Below, piece by piece: positions 60,874 to 64,000 of a stretch of 64,000 bases of DNA. Position numbers and translations under genes: made by a program. The first letter of the stretch is position 1, and every line of letters starts with the position of its first letter. Under the pieces are notes generated by a model. It worked only from the letters and a program-made list of their open reading frames with translations. It was not told the origin of the DNA and made no database searches. The stretch spans positions 1,240,001 to 1,304,000 of the forward strand of contig CAVXFB010000008.1 in NCBI GenBank assembly GCA_963760935.1, read 5' to 3'. Origin of the DNA: CAVXFB01 sp963760935. GTDB taxonomy: Bacteria; Planctomycetota; Planctomycetia; Pirellulales; Thermoguttaceae.

Positions 60874-61902
60874 TTATGCGGCGATAAACTCGTTGCCGAT
60901 CTTGCGGGCACGCTCGGCCTTGTCGAGGTTGATTCCCAGGGCGACACCGGCATGGACCAAAACATTCCAGCCCGCCAAGAGTTGCAGCACGGTCTCGTAT
61001 CCTTCGACGCGGGGAATGCGGATCGTCGGCAGACCGGTTTCCTCGGCTGCCACGGCAATGACCGTCATGCCCACGCCATCAACCAGCGTGCTCTTGAACT
61101 TCTCGACCTCGGCCGGAAATGGATCAATCACCAGTACCACTTCCTCGCGACTCATGATCTCCTCGATGCCGTGAACGGCGTACGTGCCTTCGAGGTAGTC
61201 GCTCTTCTTATGTACAATTTCGTTTGTCTTCAGCGTCAATTCTTCGGCCACACCGTCGTTGCGCCCGGCAAAATAGATCGCGGGCGCCTGGGCGATCTTT
61301 TTCACCAGCGCCGGATCGAGTTCGGTCTCGAGCACGGCTCGCGCCTTTTCGGCAGCCTGTTGCTGATTCGCTGCGAGTGTCGAGGTCTTTTTCCACGGGC
61401 TCAGCAGCGAACGGAAGAACAGCGCCTGCTCAACAACGCTCTTGGTCGCCGCCACAGCATCTTCCTTGCCGCAGCCAAGCGTGTAACAGCGCGAGGTGAC
61501 GCTCTCCAACATGCAGGGACTGTGGGCCGAGAGCCCAAACAATTTTGAATGCCCACGATTTTTCAACTGCGTCAGCAGCGAGATCAGTTCCTTTGTCTTG
61601 CCGCTGTTGCTGGCGCCAAAGACAACGAAGCCGCTGAGATCGTACTCGTGAGCCTGCCGAGCGCCGTCGGTTGCCACTGTGAGCGGGACACCCCCCCTCA
61701 AGACGTCACACATCAGGTTTTTGGCCGGAAACATCCGGCTAGAGCCCTCGCCGGTGAGAAATAGCTTACCGGTGTCGCGGACTACTTCCGCCGCATCCCG
61801 CGCGGCATCAAAATCAAACTGGCCGATGACGCGGGGCGTCTCGAGCATCTCGCGGACTAGGGCAAACGCAGCGTATTTCGGATCGGTCAAGTTCATGTGC
61901 AT
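60874..61902 (-). CDS. SIS-domain sugar isomerase (GlmS/AgaS-like, no glutaminase part)
   Basis: 342 residues with two SIS domains: GKLFLTGEGSSRMFPAKNLM, VVFGASNSGKTKELISLLTQ, AIYFAGRNDGVAEELTLKTN, YAVHGIEEIMSREEVVLVID. These resemble the isomerase half of GlmS and deaminating AgaS-like enzymes. ATG 61902 or the ATG six bases later (61896) may be used. First gene of the - strand carbohydrate operon; it would act on the 6-phosphate of an amino sugar. Substrate not deducible. Confidence 0.85.
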   Translation of the reverse strand: MHMNLTDPKYAAFALVREMLETPRVIGQFDFDAARDAAEVVRDTGKLFLTGEGSSRMFPAKNLMCDVLRGGVPLTVATDGARQAHEYDLSGFVVFGASNSGKTKELISLLTQLKNRGHSKLFGLSAHSPCMLESVTSRCYTLGCGKEDAVAATKSVVEQALFFRSLLSPWKKTSTLAANQQQAAEKARAVLETELDPALVKKIAQAPAIYFAGRNDGVAEELTLKTNEIVHKKSDYLEGTYAVHGIEEIMSREEVVLVIDPFPAEVEKFKSTLVDGVGMTVIAVAAEETGLPTIRIPRVEGYETVLQLLAGWNVLVHAGVALGINLDKAERARKIGNEFIAA

Positions 61903-62094
61903 CTCGGCAAATCGCCGCCCAACGGGGGCCAAGGTGGGGCGAAAACACTGACTATACGGCGCAAGCAGCCGCGCGACAATGGGGAGCGGCCGTCGCCCTG
62001 CCCGAGGCGCAAAGGCCGGTTCGGGTGAACGTGGAGCCCGTATTTCTCATCACCGCGGGTCAGGCAATCCTGCCTGCCCCACCAGACGACGTCC

Positions 62095-63986
62095 CTACTT
62101 GGCAGCGACTGCCGCAGGCTCGGCCGCCTGAAACTTCCAGGCTACTACCAGCCAGCCATCGTGGGCAGCCAGTTGAATCGGGACCAGCTTACCCGGGTTC
62201 TTCCAGGTTTTCGGCAGCTCGATTCCTTTGCCAAGGAATTCTTGCTCGAACACCTTGCCAAACCGCTTTGCGAGCAACGTGCGGATGGTTTGCCGCCGGG
62301 CGTCGATCTGTGTTCCAGGAACAAAATCGGGCGGAAATACCTGAATATCGCCCTGACGTGTGGCCTTGAAGCCCTGGGCTGAATGCTCGATCTTATATTC
62401 GGCCGAGACATTCATGGCCGGATACACTTCCGACCCTTTAATATACCGAACGCCTCGCAGGGTGACCTTGATCGTATCGTCGTCGAAGCTTACCGAGATC
62501 GGCTGTCGGGGTGCGAAGGTAATCGCCCACGGCTTGCCGTCCTCGTCGCCTTTCATTTTCTCGGGCAAGTAGCCCAGGGCATTGACGGCCGCCGCCTGCA
62601 TCTTCTCCTCGTACACCGTCCGTCCGGCCAAGGCGTCGAACGCGAAGTTGTTGATCGCCGACTCGTGCAGCCGCAGCGTCAGGTCAGCTCCTTCGGCAAC
62701 CGACGGGGCAGCACCGGGGGCGCCCAAATTTCCACCTCCCGCCTGCAATCCAATAAACGAGATTGCCTCCGGCGTTGTGCTTGCCTGCAATCGCTCGGGA
62801 AAAAGTTTGCGATCGTTCAGCGGATTGTAAATCTTATTAACGTAGTCGCGGTTGGTGCGTTCCACGGTATCAGCGGCTTGCTTATCCATCTGCGCATTCA
62901 GCCGGGTCTCGGCATGTTGCGAAGCGATGCACTCGGCCTCGCCTTTCTGCTTGCCGGCGCGCTTCCAACCGATCCGCTCCACCATGCGCCGCCCCTTGTT
63001 CGACTGGATGTCGTTGATCGAAACGCTTGTTTCGGCACGCGATACCGCCTCATGACCCAATAGGCCGCTTGCGGGGTCAATCCACATGCGTTTCCGCGCA
63101 GCCAGGTCGGTGGTGGAAGTGCTATATATTGTCACCGGCCCGTTGTGGCCGACGCTCGTGCTGCACGTTGTTCCGAAGAAGAGCGTATCCATCACGCCAA
63201 AATTGGGGTCCGTGGGCAGTTCAACCGTGGTCTTGCCCTTGGTATGCGCGGTTGCTTGGATGGCAGTGCCCATGATGCAATCGCTGATGACGCGACAATC
63301 GTCCACCGGTCCGGCGGCAGCGGCGGCCAGCAGCGCGGGCGAGACTTGTGCAACAAGGTTCGTCTGCACCAATTGCGCCTGTATGGCCGCCAACAGTCCC
63401 GGCGCTGATGCGCGTCTTCGAGCCACCGCACGGCCTCGCTGATCTTCAACGCCCCTTCAGTGGTCGGCTTGGACTTGTAAGCGTCAAGATCCGTGGCGAG
63501 CTTATCCAATTTCTCATCGTACACGCGGCCTATCGCCTGGTTGCCAACTGCCGAGGCCGTGGCCAGGTAATTGTGCAAGGCACGCCGCACGTCGAGGAAC
63601 CACACCAGTTCCAAGCCATCGTGTCCGGCATCGTAGCGGGCGAGAATTCTGCCCAAAAGGGCCATATCTGCCCCTTCCGGTCGCTGGAGTTGTGCCTGCA
63701 ACTGCGACAATTGCAGATACTTTGCCCACTGCTGGCCGTTATCACCAGCCTGTGCCAGCCGCTTCTCCAGCCGTCCCACGGAATCTAGCAATTCGGCCTT
63801 GGCCGCCCCCACATCGGCTAGGCCAAGCGGCCGAAAGTGCCCTTTGGCACTGCGGGCGGCTGCGGCAAGGTCCTGGACCGCGCCGTTGCCTTCTGCGGCT
63901 TGCGCCATATTGGCGTAACCGCTTGTCAACACAAAGGTTAAACAAGCAACCGCCGCGGTAAAATAGGCAACCATCCTGGGTCTCAT
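62095..63986 (-). pseudogene. secreted planctomycete protein of unknown function, frameshifted
   Basis: Part one (63986 to about 63410): signal peptide MRPRMVAYFTAAVACLTFVL, then helical KAELLDSVGRLEKRLAQAGD, LQLSQLQAQLQRPEGADMAL, AVRWLEDA. Part two (to 62095): SAPGLLAAIQAQLVQTNLVA, ISDCIMGTAIQATAHTKGKT, DTLFFGTTCSTSVGHNGPVT, HAETRLNAQMDKQAADTVER, ending DGWLVVAWKFQAAEPAAVAA. One base is missing near 63412-63418 (GACGCGCATCAGCG). Intact length about 630. The beta-rich second half is unrecognised; the family seems planctomycete-specific. Confidence 0.7.
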
Positions 63987-64000
63987 TGCTATGCTCCTTC

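Noticed and set aside
59999..61174. 391-codon + strand frame
   Set aside because: Antisense to the PIG-L and SIS genes; no family features.

Overview
The window looks like chromosomal DNA of a planctomycete, probably close to the Pirellulales. Pointers are a secreted protein with a C-terminal PEP-CTERM anchor (12186-13070), a tiny lysine/alanine-rich histone-H1-like protein (2713-2820), two squalene-cyclase-type repeat proteins (22780-24361, 30215-31420), a truncated PQQ-type beta-propeller start, a BamA with a long Q/P-rich linker, and several families I recognise only as conserved planctomycete proteins. The DNA is GC-rich and gene starts often lack a strong ribosome site. I see no rRNA, CRISPR array or plasmid/phage functions; there is one tRNA (Ile-GAT, 26204-26277).

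Layout. 1-2451: thiL (frameshifted), tsaE and rnc, with a long hairpin in front of rnc. 2452-4303: histone-like gene and about 1.5 kb of unexplained DNA. 4304-6513: epimerase-like gene, quinoprotein stub, a planctomycete orphan and a REP-associated transposase inside its palindromes. 6556-16058: aconitase, S41 protease, PEP-CTERM protein, malate dehydrogenase, a broken membrane glycosyltransferase. 16083-22540: PPP phosphatase, then a hydrolase-ruvX-SDR operon, a DUF4258 gene pair, recJ, rpmG. 22780-31842: cyclase-like proteins, pilT, tRNA-Ile, ferritin-like protein, M16 protease. 32041-39224: a composite palindromic element, a B12/radical-SAM gene coupled to an unknown membrane protein, a three-gene operon with a winged-helix regulator, and an AraC-type regulator. 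39352-44488: a six-gene catabolic operon divergent from that regulator. 45457-53902: apt, 156-bp tandem repeats, bamA, an HlyD-type adaptor (frameshifted), YmdB, DUF2283 and a lipoprotein. 54250-61902: two convergent carbohydrate operons (GH88, cupin, Gfo/Idh/MocA versus SIS, PIG-L, GATase-like, PPi-PFK). 62095-63986: a frameshifted secreted protein.

How the parts relate. Housekeeping metabolism (aconitase, malate dehydrogenase, PPi-PFK, apt), RNA/DNA maintenance (rnc, ruvX, recJ) and envelope biogenesis (bamA, adaptor, proteases) are interleaved with substrate-specific clusters. The most interesting unassigned unit is the AraC-controlled operon of two metallo-beta-lactamase-fold hydrolases, a cupin, an SMP-30 lactonase, an FAH-type hydrolase and a carboxymuconolactone-decarboxylase-like protein, which reads like a lactone/keto-acid degradation route for an unknown substrate.

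A caution runs through the annotation: at least eight otherwise well-conserved reading frames are broken by single-base indels, several in mononucleotide runs (for example T5 at 14691 and C5 at 24522). This points to sequencing or assembly error more than to decay, but the sequence alone cannot decide. Intergenic DNA is rich in short palindromic repeats of several families, one of which matches the local RAYT transposase, and some have entered coding sequence, notably the bamA linker.
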